Part shown: piece after piece, positions 1 to 7,877 of the stretch
How positions within the stretch are numbered: the stretch's first letter is position 1
Layout: the number at the start of each line of letters is the position of its first letter
Assembly: GCA_020846515.1 (NCBI GenBank)
Contig: JADLDX010000587.1
Coordinates: 1 to 9,871 of the forward strand
Reading direction: 5' to 3'
Source: Pirellulaceae bacterium
GTDB taxonomy: Bacteria; Planctomycetota; Planctomycetia; Pirellulales; Pirellulaceae
Length of the DNA stretch: 9,871 bases
The notes under the pieces: model-generated
The model's database searches: none
What the model was told of the DNA's origin: nothing
The model's input: the letters and a program-made list of their open reading frames with translations, nothing else
Made by a program: the position numbers and the translations under genes

Positions 1-534
1 AGTCTCGACGATCGATCTGTTGCGCTGTGGTGGTACTAGACAGAAGGGCATGCAGTCGTTGAACAGAAGCTTGTGAAGGAATAGCGATCTTGAACTACTG
101 GTTGCTCCATGAACGATGGTCCAGATTAGTGAGTGTCACACTTTGAGGACTTCTGTTCACCAATGGGTATAGCCACGGTTGGCGGCGCTGGGTCCGGTGG
201 GCGGCTCGGTGATTGTCTTGATCCGTGGTAGCTCACCTGCTCGCCGCCTGCGCAGCGCCGGATCGATACCGGCGGTTCGCACCGCCGGCTGGAATCTTTC
301 GCCCTACCGGGCTGACCAACGTGGGGCTACTATGTACTGTGGGTTCCATCTCAAACGGACCAGACACTTCGAGGGCCATGCTGGGCATGCCGAAGACTTG
401 CAACTTGCGTGGCCATCGTGGATCATACGGTACAGGCGGAGCGAACAAGGGCATGAACGCCAGCCCTCAATATGGTTGATACGTAAAGTATGCCCAATCC
501 CTTCGGACGGTGTTTTGCCGGTCGTTCGTGCTCA
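1..534. other. Left-edge region without a convincing gene
   Basis: No reading frame here shows recognisable protein features. The frames open at the left edge all close within 76 bases on the plus strand and give no family-like sequence. Longer frames between 179 and 655 overlap each other on both strands and translate to Arg/Pro/Ser-rich, low-information sequence, as expected from a GC-rich repeat. The only structure I can support is the hairpin-bearing repeat at 204-330. Positions 331-534 show nothing recognisable. A short C-terminal fragment of an upstream gene in frame 2 (stop at 74-76) cannot be excluded but has no support. Confidence 0.5.
204..330 (+). repeat. Dispersed hairpin repeat, copy A
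   Basis: This stretch shares blocks in the same order with 1054-1191: GCTCGGT at the start, TCACCTGCTCGC (233-244), GCCGGCTGGA (284-293), TTCGCCCTACC (298-308) and GTGGGGCTAC (321-330). In the middle is a perfect 8-bp hairpin, CCGGCGGT (269-276), loop TCGC, ACCGCCGG (281-288). No T-run follows, so it is not a standard terminator. The two copies keep a stem at the same place although the bases differ. This suggests a REP-like or other palindromic intergenic repeat family. The family name and its genome copy number cannot be determined from one window. Confidence 0.7.
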
Positions 535-1017
535 ATGGAACCAAAAGACTTGAATCCATATGCTCCGTCGACGATCGCATTTCAACGATCTCCGCAGCCG
601 AGTCAGATGGCGAGGAGAAATCCTTCTCGTTTTTTGTTGTACCCTTTGGCCGCAATTTGTCTTTCCCTGTTTCTCGCAGCGGGATACCGTTACCTTATTA
701 ACGGATTCCAATTCAGGACGGCCCACGTTTTGGATGCAGGTATTCAAATACTGATTGGCCTCTTCGGGATTTCGGCATTCCTTCTAGCGCGTCGACGGCT
801 ATCCATTGCCACAAGGCGATTTACTATGGTCTGGAGCATCGCAGCAGTTAGCGTTCTTTCAATAGGCATGTTCGTCGACCGACTGCCATCTTCGGTCCTG
901 GAACTTTTCCTCATCGTTTCTACTTTTACTGTTTTTCTGCTGGTCGGCTTCCTCGCCTTTCGGAGCTGTCCTCGAGAACATGCGCTATCTCAATCAGTAT
1001 CCGAATCAAGTACATGA
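535..1017 (+). CDS. Small four-helix membrane protein, function unknown
   Basis: This is an unrecognised 160-residue integral membrane protein. I chose ATG 535 because the product then begins MEPKDLNPYAPS, and an N-terminal 'NPYxxP'-like motif is common at the start of small planctomycete membrane proteins. An in-frame ATG at 490 would add 15 residues without such features. A polar N-terminus of about 30 residues precedes four predicted hydrophobic helices at roughly 33-54, 66-85, 96-114 and 122-142, with Arg-rich loops (RRR after helix 2) that would be cytoplasmic by the positive-inside rule. The C-terminus is Ser-rich. No enzymatic motif is visible. The gene stands alone between two co-oriented copies of a dispersed repeat, and no promoter or ribosome binding site stands out. 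The helix pattern and N-terminal motif argue that it is a real gene, but no function can be given. Confidence 0.65.
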   Translation: MEPKDLNPYAPSTIAFQRSPQPSQMARRNPSRFLLYPLAAICLSLFLAAGYRYLINGFQFRTAHVLDAGIQILIGLFGISAFLLARRRLSIATRRFTMVWSIAAVSVLSIGMFVDRLPSSVLELFLIVSTFTVFLLVGFLAFRSCPREHALSQSVSESST

Positions 1018-1053
1018 AGTAAAAGAAGCACACACAAAAAATTGCAGCCAAGT

Positions 1054-1191
1054 GCTCGGTCGGCCTTTAAGACTTGCGTTGAGTCACCTGCTCGCACTGG
1101 CTGAATTTAAACGTTCGACCCACCCGAGCCGGCAGCGGTTGGCACTGCCGGCTGGATTCCTTCGCCCTACCAGTGGCTGGTGTGGGGCTAC
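1054..1191 (+). repeat. Dispersed hairpin repeat, copy B
   Basis: This is the second copy of the repeat at 204-330, in the same orientation and about 850 bases further on. Exact shared blocks are TCACCTGCTCGC (1084-1095), GCCGGCTGGA (1147-1156), TTCGCCCTACC (1161-1171) and GTGGGGCTAC (1182-1191). The hairpin is again at the centre: GCCGGCAG (1128-1135), a nine-base loop, CTGCCGGC (1145-1152). Compared with copy A, a G:C pair has become A:T within the stem, a compensated change that favours a selected or structure-dependent element. The two copies bracket the small membrane protein gene. Confidence 0.7.
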
Positions 1192-1207
1192 CGTGATGTC
1201 GGCTCAA

Positions 1208-1239
1208 CTCGCCCACCGCGTGAAATCTCTGTGGGCGGG
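1208..1239. other. Strong hairpin downstream of repeat copy B
   Basis: The arms CTCGCCCAC (1208-1216) and GTGGGCGGG (1231-1239) pair over nine positions (one G:U in RNA) around a 14-base loop. There is no downstream T-run, so a classical intrinsic terminator is unlikely. It could be an mRNA 3'-end structure for the upstream gene or the outer part of the repeat copy. The pairing is directly visible; the role is inferred. Confidence 0.4.
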
Positions 1240-1384
1240 AAACCCTGGCAGTTGATGGGTTAGATCAAATGAAACCCGTCCTTTGGGGGTGGTTATCGAA
1301 AACACCCACGTTGATTTCTAACCGAGAATCAATTAACGTTAACCGTTCGGTGGTCCTGGATCGATACCAAGACTACTCCCGCCG

Positions 1385-1412
1385 TTGACACCTACCTATG
1401 TATTTCTAGCAT
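1385..1412 (+). promoter_or_regulatory. Sigma-70-like promoter for the export cluster
   Basis: A perfect -35 hexamer TTGACA (1385-1390) is followed after 16 bases by TAGCAT (1407-1412), a four-of-six match to the -10 consensus. Transcription would begin near 1419, leaving about 54 bases before ATG 1473 or about 15 before GTG 1434. A 10-bp palindrome (1333-1342) lies about 43 bases upstream and could bind a regulator. The position suits the adaptor gene, but there is no experimental support. Confidence 0.4.
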
Positions 1413-1472
1413 TAGGCACTCCCTGCCTGCCTAGTGGCTAGGAATTCACCCTATAGAACCGTGAAAAAGCTT

Positions 1473-3101
1473 ATGTCCACCGTTAGCATCCCTGCTAGCA
1501 CTCCCACTCGACGGTGGAGTGTCGCTATTTTACCTGGTCGGAAATCCATCTGGATTGGTCTGGTCGCCGTGGTCGTAGGCGCTGTCATCATCCGGAGTGT
1601 TGGTCTAACTGGTTCTGAATCGGCAACGATGGTTGGTCAAGCCGTTTGGCACGAGGTGGACCGATCGAACCTGGAGGTGGTCGTCCTGGAACGGGGCAGT
1701 TTGGAAAGCCAATCCAGCGTAGAGCTGGTGTGCGAAGTCGAAGACGTCCGCAAGGACAACATAAATGGCACGACCATTTTGTGGATGATTCCTAATGGCG
1801 CTTCGGTCAAGAAGGGTGATCTGGTAATTGAGTTGGACGCCAACCCGTTGCAAGAAGCGCTGGATGAACAGGTGCTGTATACGGAAAATGCGATCGCGGA
1901 GAAGATTCAAGCGGAAGCCAATCTCAAGAATCAACTGACGATGAATACGACGGCCGAAGCCGAAGCCCGCTTGTTGATCCAGTTGGCGGAGTTGGAACTG
2001 GAGATGTACTCTGACAGCGAAAATGGAACTCATAAGTTGTTGGTCGACGCTAACAAGCGGCGCATTGACGATGTCAACAATGAGATTCTGGCTGCACAGG
2101 CTACTGTGGGGCTGCGTCGCGAGGAACATCGCGGCATCCAGGAGCTGTTCAAACTCGGATATGCCAATCACAATGAAGTCCGCCGTATTAAGCTAACCTA
2201 CTTGCAAGCCGAGCAGCAATTTGCGGCCAAGCTGAATCAATTGCAGACAGAAGTTTCGACCCTCAAAAAGACGCAAGTCTACGAGCAACGCAAAGAGTTG
2301 CTGAACTTGGAAGGCAAGGTAGCCACAGCCAAACGAGGTTTGGAGCAGGTTTTGCGGAACAACGAAGCCAGGTTAGCGCAGATGCAAGCATTGATGCGCG
2401 CCAAAGAAGAGTCGCTGAAAAAGGAAGATGAACGACTGGCGCGGTATAAGGACCAATTGCAAAAGTGCAAGATCTATGCGCCGCAGTCAGGTTTAGTCGC
2501 TTATCCGAGCAACCGTTCGTATGAAGTGCGCGAAGGTGTACCGGTCATTTACCGGCAGAAGCTGCTCTCGATTCCCAACTTGGATTCAATGCAAGTGGAG
2601 ACACGTATTCACGAGTCTTCGCTGGACCGCGTCCACAGTGGGCAAGAGGTCCGCGTGACGGTAGACGCGTTTCCAAACAGCAAATATCGCGGTACCGTGA
2701 AGTCGGTGGCCGTGCTGCCTGAGCAAAATAGTTGGTCAGGCAATGACACTAAGGTTTACGAAACCATTGTAACCATCGACGAACAAGTCGTCGGACTGAA
2801 GCCAGGCATGACCGCAGTTTCGGAAATATTGGTTGATTCCATTTCTGACGTCGTTACCGTCCCCTTGCATGCCGTCGTGGAACGCGATGATCAGACCTAC
2901 GTCGTCGTCAAAGATGACCAAGATCATTTGGCCCCTCGGGCCGTTCAATTAGGCAAAGCCAGCGATACACGCGTGAGTATCAGTAGTGGTTTGGATGCCG
3001 GTGAAATGGTGGCCATCAATGCCCAAGATTTGATTGAGTCGCTATTGACCAATTCGCCCACCGAACGCATCGCGGCGCGCAGCATGGGTGTACCGCACTA
3101 A
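1473..3101 (+). CDS. HlyD/MacA-family periplasmic adaptor protein
   Basis: This is the membrane fusion (adaptor) subunit of a tripartite exporter, bridging an inner-membrane permease and an outer-membrane duct. From ATG 1473 (542 residues) there is one N-terminal transmembrane anchor at about 26-47, with a short cytoplasmic head. The first half of the lipoyl/barrel-sandwich domain is at about 72-122 (ending GASVKKGDLVIELD). A long alpha-helical coiled-coil hairpin covers about 125-329, and the second lipoyl half starts at KIYAPQSGLV (333-342). A beta-barrel domain follows at about 370-414 and a membrane-proximal domain at about 459-514 (VTVPLHAVV...VQLG...GLDAGEMVA). This order is diagnostic of the family; the coiled coil is long compared with E. 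coli MacA. GTG 1434 would add 13 residues; neither start has a clear ribosome binding site. The permease and outer-membrane genes downstream support the assignment; the substrate is unknown. Confidence 0.93.
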   Translation: MSTVSIPASTPTRRWSVAILPGRKSIWIGLVAVVVGAVIIRSVGLTGSESATMVGQAVWHEVDRSNLEVVVLERGSLESQSSVELVCEVEDVRKDNINGTTILWMIPNGASVKKGDLVIELDANPLQEALDEQVLYTENAIAEKIQAEANLKNQLTMNTTAEAEARLLIQLAELELEMYSDSENGTHKLLVDANKRRIDDVNNEILAAQATVGLRREEHRGIQELFKLGYANHNEVRRIKLTYLQAEQQFAAKLNQLQTEVSTLKKTQVYEQRKELLNLEGKVATAKRGLEQVLRNNEARLAQMQALMRAKEESLKKEDERLARYKDQLQKCKIYAPQSGLVAYPSNRSYEVREGVPVIYRQKLLSIPNLDSMQVETRIHESSLDRVHSGQEVRVTVDAFPNSKYRGTVKSVAVLPEQNSWSGNDTKVYETIVTIDEQVVGLKPGMTAVSEILVDSISDVVTVPLHAVVERDDQTYVVVKDDQDHLAPRAVQLGKASDTRVSISSGLDAGEMVAINAQDLIESLLTNSPTERIAARSMGVPH

Positions 3102-3213
3102 GCCTGCTAACCCTGCTCCCTCCACGTCTACTACATCCAACACCACTTCATCCAACACCGCCAATTCTCGGGTCTCCACCAACGCTCAAAAGCCAGTTGC
3201 ATGTGTTTCGCTG

Positions 3214-4485
3214 ATGTTCATTGCTACGTTTAATCTGGCTGTCCGCAACTTACTGCTCCATAAACTGCGCAGTTTTCTAACTCTGCTCGGCACCATTTTG
3301 GGCGTGGCATCGGTCATTGCGATGCTTTCCATTGGCGAAGGCTCCAAGCTCGAGGCCTTAGAGCAGATTCGTCGCTTAGGGGCCGCTAACGTTATTGTGC
3401 GGAGTGTCAAACCTCAACCCAGTAACGACACGCCAGCTGGTACCTCCACTTACGTGTTGGCATACGGTTTAACCTATACCGATTTGCGGTTGATCGAAGA
3501 TCTCAAGATTCCGGGATCGACGATCGTGCCTTCGGTGCTCCACAAGAAGAACTTGCAGCATGGCAGACGCAATCTTCGCGGCGCCAGCGTCATCGCTACG
3601 ACCGAGCTGTTGCCCGAGGTCAAGGAGATGGAGATCAAAGGGCGATTCTTCAGCGCGGCGGATGTCGCCAACTCTGCCAATGTGATCGTCGTGGGACAAA
3701 AGACGGCGAACGATCTGTTCGGATTTGAAGACCCGATCGGCAAGTCGTTGCTAGTGGGTGATGATGCGTATCGAGTCGTGGGTGTCGTCGGCTACCGCGA
3801 CAGCGGCTCGGCCAAGGCCGTCAGCGAGAGTACGGCCGACCAGAACAAGGAACTCTATATCCCGATCTCCGCTGCCCAAAATCGAATGGGCATTGTGCAG
3901 CGTCTCGTGGATACTGGCTCGAGACAATATGTGCGAATCGAGTTGAGCGAGATCACGATGGAGTTGAACGACCCAGTCAACGTTCGACCCTACGCGGCGG
4001 TCGTACGGAACATTTTGGCTCAAAGCCACTCGGAAAAAAAAGATTACGAAGTGCAAGTGCCGCTGGAATTACTCAATCAGGCTGAGCGCGAGAAGCGGTT
4101 GTGGAATTTGGTCCTGGGCTCAATCGCCGGCATTTCACTACTGGTCGGTGGCATCGGCATCATGAATATCATGTTGGCCACCGTGACCGAACGCACGCGC
4201 GAGATTGGTATTCGTCGCGCCATTGGAGCCAAACGACGGCATATCATCATGCAATTCCTGATGGAGACAACGGTCTTAAGTACCAGTGGTGGCTTGCTAG
4301 GTGTCGTGGTGGGCGTGGCCTTGCCGGTCGTCTTTACCATGGTCTTGGGGATTACCACCTCGACCAGTCTGATCTCCATTGTGGTTGCCTTTGGCATCTC
4401 CGTCGCCACGGGAATCGTCTTTGGCGTTTACCCAGCCTACAAAGCGGCCAGGATGAATCCAATAGAAGCATTGCGTCACCAGTAA
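3214..4485 (+). CDS. MacB-type ABC transporter permease without ATPase domain
   Basis: This is the inner-membrane permease of a type VII (MacB/LolCE-like) ABC transporter. ATG 3214 gives 423 residues and starts as the family does (FNLAVRNLLLHKLRSFLTLLGTILGVASVIAM). TM1 is at about 19-41, followed by a large MacB_PCD periplasmic domain (42-296). TM2 lies at about 297-325 (LLVGGIGIMNIMLATV), then the cytoplasmic coupling segment TERTREIGIRRAIGAK (324-339). TM3 and TM4 follow at about 352-379 and 386-408, with the typical C-terminus YPAYKAARMNPIEAL. Unlike E. coli MacB there is no N-terminal nucleotide-binding domain. The frame is open back to GTG 3088, which overlaps the end of the adaptor gene by 14 bases; that start would add 42 Ser/Thr/Asn-rich residues and could allow translational coupling. 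I prefer 3214 by family fit but cannot exclude 3088. These permeases transmit force to a periplasmic adaptor rather than conduct substrate themselves. Confidence 0.93.
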   Translation: MFIATFNLAVRNLLLHKLRSFLTLLGTILGVASVIAMLSIGEGSKLEALEQIRRLGAANVIVRSVKPQPSNDTPAGTSTYVLAYGLTYTDLRLIEDLKIPGSTIVPSVLHKKNLQHGRRNLRGASVIATTELLPEVKEMEIKGRFFSAADVANSANVIVVGQKTANDLFGFEDPIGKSLLVGDDAYRVVGVVGYRDSGSAKAVSESTADQNKELYIPISAAQNRMGIVQRLVDTGSRQYVRIELSEITMELNDPVNVRPYAAVVRNILAQSHSEKKDYEVQVPLELLNQAEREKRLWNLVLGSIAGISLLVGGIGIMNIMLATVTERTREIGIRRAIGAKRRHIIMQFLMETTVLSTSGGLLGVVVGVALPVVFTMVLGITTSTSLISIVVAFGISVATGIVFGVYPAYKAARMNPIEALRHQ

Positions 4486-4755
4486 GCTGGAAACGCGATC
4501 CCTCTCTCTATTTTGCCTGGTTTGTCACGCCCAGCCGCGAATAGACGTTTTGGTGGAATATCAAACGCAAGACGCATATTCGCCGTAAGCCCTGCCGATT
4601 GACAACACGATGAGGGTAAGGTGGCCGCTTGGATCGTAGCTTGGGTACTCGTGCCCGAGTTCAAATTGAGATGACGGGCAAGAGTAGAGTGCCCATCTTA
4701 CGGTCGGTGTTGGGTAGAGGTTTCTAATTTCGACAGCTTGAGAACTACGCTAACG
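4486..4755. other. 270-base gap between permease and outer-membrane factor
   Basis: No gene is supported here; the 62-residue minus-strand frame at 4476-4664 has no family features. A small hairpin (GGGCA 4676-4680, TGCCC 4690-4694) is the only structure seen. TTGACA at 4599-4604 lacks a -10 element at a useful distance. The gap is long for an operon, so the outer-membrane factor gene may have its own promoter, but I cannot place one. Confidence 0.45.
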
Positions 4756-7700
4756 ATGCGAACTGCCCTGTGTTTACTATTCCTCTGGGTCATGGCTACA
4801 GTTTGGCTGGGTAGTGGTTGTACGCGCACACGCTATCGCACCGCCGCAGATCGTGATGCTTATCGCCTCGTGCAGGAAAAATCCGCTGGCTTGTCCGAGC
4901 AGGTCCCGGGCGACTATACCGTGCGCCCCGACACGCGATCGCGCTTCTACGATGCAACCAATCCAGACTGTCCCCAATTGCCGACGCCCCGGCCGGTTTT
5001 GAGAGGTTACGAATTGCCGGCGTTGGCTAGCGATACGCCATGCCCGGATCCTAGTGCGCCACTTATGGTCACCGATGTCGGACCATACGAAGCGACACCT
5101 GGCGTCGCTATCAACACACCTCTTGAAAACAACTCGGCCAGCAATCCCGGTGAAGGCAATCCCGTAAACTCTGTGCCGATCGAACTTATACCTCCCGTGC
5201 CGACTGTTTGGACGAGCGACATACCGTCAGAGCAGCCGATGCCCCAGTTGCCAACGGCAGTTATTCCCGCCAGTTATAGCGGACAACCAATAGTGCTGGT
5301 TCAAGAGCCGGTCGTGCCCGCTGAGTCTGCCAAACAGCCCAACAATACACTACCGAATGCGGCTGACAATCAGAGCGTCCCTGGACCGCCTGGCCCTGCG
5401 CCAGCCCGGTCTAACAATTCGATGGTCAATAAAGTGACCGTGCCTGAGAAAGCCTGGGAGGTTTTGCCGCAAACCTGCTTGGAACGCATGCTCGAGTTTC
5501 CTTCGCTTCGAGAAGAATATGCCCAGACGTTTACGGGAACCCAGTTTGATTCGGCCAACGATCAGACACGCCGGCTGACCTTGGCCAATTTGATGGAACT
5601 GGCCACGATCAATAGTCGCGAATACCAAGCGCGAAAAGAGATACTCTTCCGAGCCGCCTTGGCTCTCAGTCGCCAGCGATATCAGTTCGAACTTAATCCG
5701 ACGCAGTTTGGCAATGGCACCGCGGCCAACTATCGCCACTTACGCAATGGCGGTATCACTCAAAACACGCTCGCCGTTCCAACGGGCGTTGGGGTCGAGC
5801 AGACCTTGGCGACGGGCGGTGAATTCCTGGCACGCTTTGCCAATAGTGTGGTGCTCACGTTTAATGGACCATCGGGCTTTGCCACCGACATTGGTTCAGA
5901 ACTCGTCTTTGATTTCCAGCAAACGATTTTTCAGCGCGATATTCGATTTGAAATCCTGACTCAAACCGAACGCGATGTGGTTTATGCCACCCGAGACTAT
6001 CTGCGATTTCGCAAGCAACTGTTCCGCGACATTGCGAACCAATACTACAACCTGCTGGTTAGCTATCGTGGCATCGAAATTAACGCTCAAGATTACTTTA
6101 CGAACTTGCGAGGCTTTTTGCAAAGCCAGGCTGAGTACCGCACGGCTGAGAAGATCCCGCGTATTCAGGTGGATCAGTTCGAGCAAAACGTGCTTCGCAC
6201 GCGCAGCAATCTAGTGAACAATTGCTTTGCACTAGAAGCCGCATTGGATCAACTCAAGTTTCGCTTAGGCTTGCCGACCGAGATGGTCATTCATATCAAC
6301 TTGAATGAACTGGAATCGATCTCGCTGAAGGACGAGTTAAGTGTTGCGCGGCAAATGATCACTCGAGCCCGCGCCGAACTGATCAATACTCGCAATGCGG
6401 CCGCCATGGATGCGACGACGTTGGCCAATGTGGCAGAGGTTCTGGCTGATCGCATGGCCAATATTTTGCGGATCCAATCGCGCATGGACGCCATAGACCA
6501 AGCCGACCGAGGTACTCAGAGTCCAGCTGACAAGCCGTCAGCTGAGGCGATCGCACAGGCTACGCGCGAGCTGGACGAACTACAGCATCTGCTCAAGATT
6601 CTGGGCGTGCGCATGCAAGTGGATATGCTCCGAGCCGAGTTAGATGCCGAAGTTCGTGCCGCTACGCAAGCACCAGCCCTGCGTCTGCTTATTCGCGCAG
6701 TCGATTTAACCAACGCAGAGTTACAAGTGATCGACTTGGCACTCGATGGGCCACAGCTAACGGATGACGCCGCTCAACGTGCTGTATTCATAAAGCGTCG
6801 TGACGAAGTTATAGCGTCGCTTGCGACGCTTATGGATTTTATGAACGAGCTATCCTCCAACATTGGTTCCGTAGTCGATGTGAATTCGCTGAGCCTGTTC
6901 GATCAGATACCCCAACGCATGAAAGCGTCGGTTGAACTGGCTGACAAAGTAAAAGCTCTGGCCAGTGACGCAACTCAAGGGATGCTGCCCACGGGTAACC
7001 AGGCCTTGGCGGCTAAAGTACAAGCGACCGTGGATAAGACGATTGAGCTCAGCGACAAACTGCTCGAGAAAGGTCCGGATGGCTGGGAAGAGATTGTCCT
7101 GGACCAAGACGAAGCACTGCTGACGGGCCTGGTACAGCGGCTAGACCTGATGAATCAGCGTGGGGACCTGGCCGATGCCTGGCGGCAAATAAAGCTCGCT
7201 GGAGACGACTTACGATCCATAGTCAATCTTCAGGCAACGCAGATACTGCGTACCAACAGCAAAGAAAACGACCCGTTCGATTTCACGTTTGATGACAGTG
7301 AAACTCGATTGGGCGTAGCCCTCGACACGCCGCTCAATCGCCGACTGCAACGCAATAACTTTCGGTTGGCGCTGATCAATTACAACGTGGGCTTGCGAAA
7401 TCTAATGGCCGCCGAAGACTCAATCAAACTAGATATCCGCGAAGATTTGCGGCAATTGGCGCTGGATCGCAATCAATACACCATCGCAGTCGCCAGCGCC
7501 GCGTTGGCTTACGAACGGGTCATTAGCACGCGTTTACGTCTGCAATTGGCCGTACAAAATGTGGCCGCCCGCGATTTCTTGGAGTCTCAACAGGCCTATA
7601 CGAACGCGCTCAGCGCTATTGCTCGTCAACACGTCAACTATATCACCGACCGTATTGAACTGTTCTTCGATCTGGAAGCCTTTGATGTGGATCGTTGCGG

Positions 7701-7860
7701 TCATTGGTCAGGCGTCAGTGGAGACTACGCACCCCAGATCAACGTGGACTTCCCAACTACCAATCCGCGCCCCTATGACACCTTACCTCCACGCGTTCGC
7801 TACTCACCAGACATTCGGCAAATGGAACGAATCGCACCAGGCAACGCGGTAGTGAAATGA
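4756..7860 (+). CDS. Large TolC-like outer-membrane factor, probable lipoprotein
   Basis: This is the outer-membrane duct of the tripartite exporter. ATG 4756 gives 1034 residues with a signal peptide (hydrophobic 5-17) ending in LGSGC, so Cys22 is the likely lipidated residue; Gly at -3 makes the lipobox imperfect. TTG 4738 would add six residues. A Pro-rich linker covers about 23-230. The first outer-membrane-efflux repeat is at about 272-535, including FDFQQTIFQRDIRFE and a helix-hairpin tip near IPRIQVDQFEQNV. The second repeat is at about 847-980, with LDTPLNRRLQRNNFRLALINYN, then paired long helices (DSIKLDIREDLRQLALDRNQ) and LEAFDVD. Between the repeats lies an inserted, almost wholly helical region of about 300 residues. 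Typical TolC/OprM proteins have about 420-500 residues, so this one is roughly double. A Pro-rich C-terminal tail ends the protein. The adaptor and permease upstream support the role. Confidence 0.9.
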   Translation: MRTALCLLFLWVMATVWLGSGCTRTRYRTAADRDAYRLVQEKSAGLSEQVPGDYTVRPDTRSRFYDATNPDCPQLPTPRPVLRGYELPALASDTPCPDPSAPLMVTDVGPYEATPGVAINTPLENNSASNPGEGNPVNSVPIELIPPVPTVWTSDIPSEQPMPQLPTAVIPASYSGQPIVLVQEPVVPAESAKQPNNTLPNAADNQSVPGPPGPAPARSNNSMVNKVTVPEKAWEVLPQTCLERMLEFPSLREEYAQTFTGTQFDSANDQTRRLTLANLMELATINSREYQARKEILFRAALALSRQRYQFELNPTQFGNGTAANYRHLRNGGITQNTLAVPTGVGVEQTLATGGEFLARFANSVVLTFNGPSGFATDIGSELVFDFQQTIFQRDIRFEILTQTERDVVYATRDYLRFRKQLFRDIANQYYNLLVSYRGIEINAQDYFTNLRGFLQSQAEYRTAEKIPRIQVDQFEQNVLRTRSNLVNNCFALEAALDQLKFRLGLPTEMVIHINLNELESISLKDELSVARQMITRARAELINTRNAAAMDATTLANVAEVLADRMANILRIQSRMDAIDQADRGTQSPADKPSAEAIAQATRELDELQHLLKILGVRMQVDMLRAELDAEVRAATQAPALRLLIRAVDLTNAELQVIDLALDGPQLTDDAAQRAVFIKRRDEVIASLATLMDFMNELSSNIGSVVDVNSLSLFDQIPQRMKASVELADKVKALASDATQGMLPTGNQALAAKVQATVDKTIELSDKLLEKGPDGWEEIVLDQDEALLTGLVQRLDLMNQRGDLADAWRQIKLAGDDLRSIVNLQATQILRTNSKENDPFDFTFDDSETRLGVALDTPLNRRLQRNNFRLALINYNVGLRNLMAAEDSIKLDIREDLRQLALDRNQYTIAVASAALAYERVISTRLRLQLAVQNVAARDFLESQQAYTNALSAIARQHVNYITDRIELFFDLEAFDVDRCGHWSGVSGDYAPQINVDFPTTNPRPYDTLPPRVRYSPDIRQMERIAPGNAVVK

Positions 7861-7874
7861 GCAGGTGTCGCTCA
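7858..7874. terminator. Weak hairpin between convergent genes
   Basis: TGAGC (7858-7862) and GCTCA (7870-7874) pair around a seven-base loop. They overlap the stop codon of the outer-membrane factor and sit in the 17-base gap before the convergent DUF1501 stop. No clear T-run follows on either strand, so intrinsic termination is doubtful. It is listed because it is the only structure in the gap. Confidence 0.2.
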
Positions 7875-7877
7875 GCG

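Larger units (their letters stand above)
1018..1472. other. Non-coding stretch upstream of the export cluster
   Basis: This 455-base gap has no convincing gene. The 91-residue frame at 980-1255 runs through the repeat and out of the preceding gene in another frame. It holds, in order: repeat copy B (1054-1191), a strong hairpin (1208-1239), a perfect 10-bp palindrome TTAACGTTAA (1333-1342), and a promoter-like TTGACA/TAGCAT pair (1385-1412). The last parts are placed as expected for the control region of the adaptor gene. Confidence 0.6.

Noticed and set aside
269..288. GGTTCG-containing stem resembling a tRNA T-arm
   Set aside because: The loop is too short, there are no acceptor, D or anticodon arms around it, and a related hairpin recurs in copy B of the repeat.
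179..553. 124-residue plus-strand frame and overlapping 73-84 residue frames
   Set aside because: They run through the hairpin repeat, overlap one another on both strands, and give Arg/Pro-rich sequence with no domain or hydrophobic pattern.
1605..2171. 188-residue minus-strand frame
   Set aside because: It is wholly antisense to the adaptor's coiled-coil region, whose plus-strand translation fits the HlyD family from end to end.
4101..4544. 147-residue plus-strand frame over the permease end
   Set aside because: It is out of frame with the well-conserved MacB C-terminus and is His/Arg/Trp-rich, a frame shadow.
4599..4604. TTGACA as a promoter for the outer-membrane factor
   Set aside because: No acceptable -10 hexamer lies 15-19 bases downstream.
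7858..7874. Strong bidirectional intrinsic terminator
   Set aside because: The stem is only 5 bp and no T-run follows on either strand; kept only as a weak candidate.
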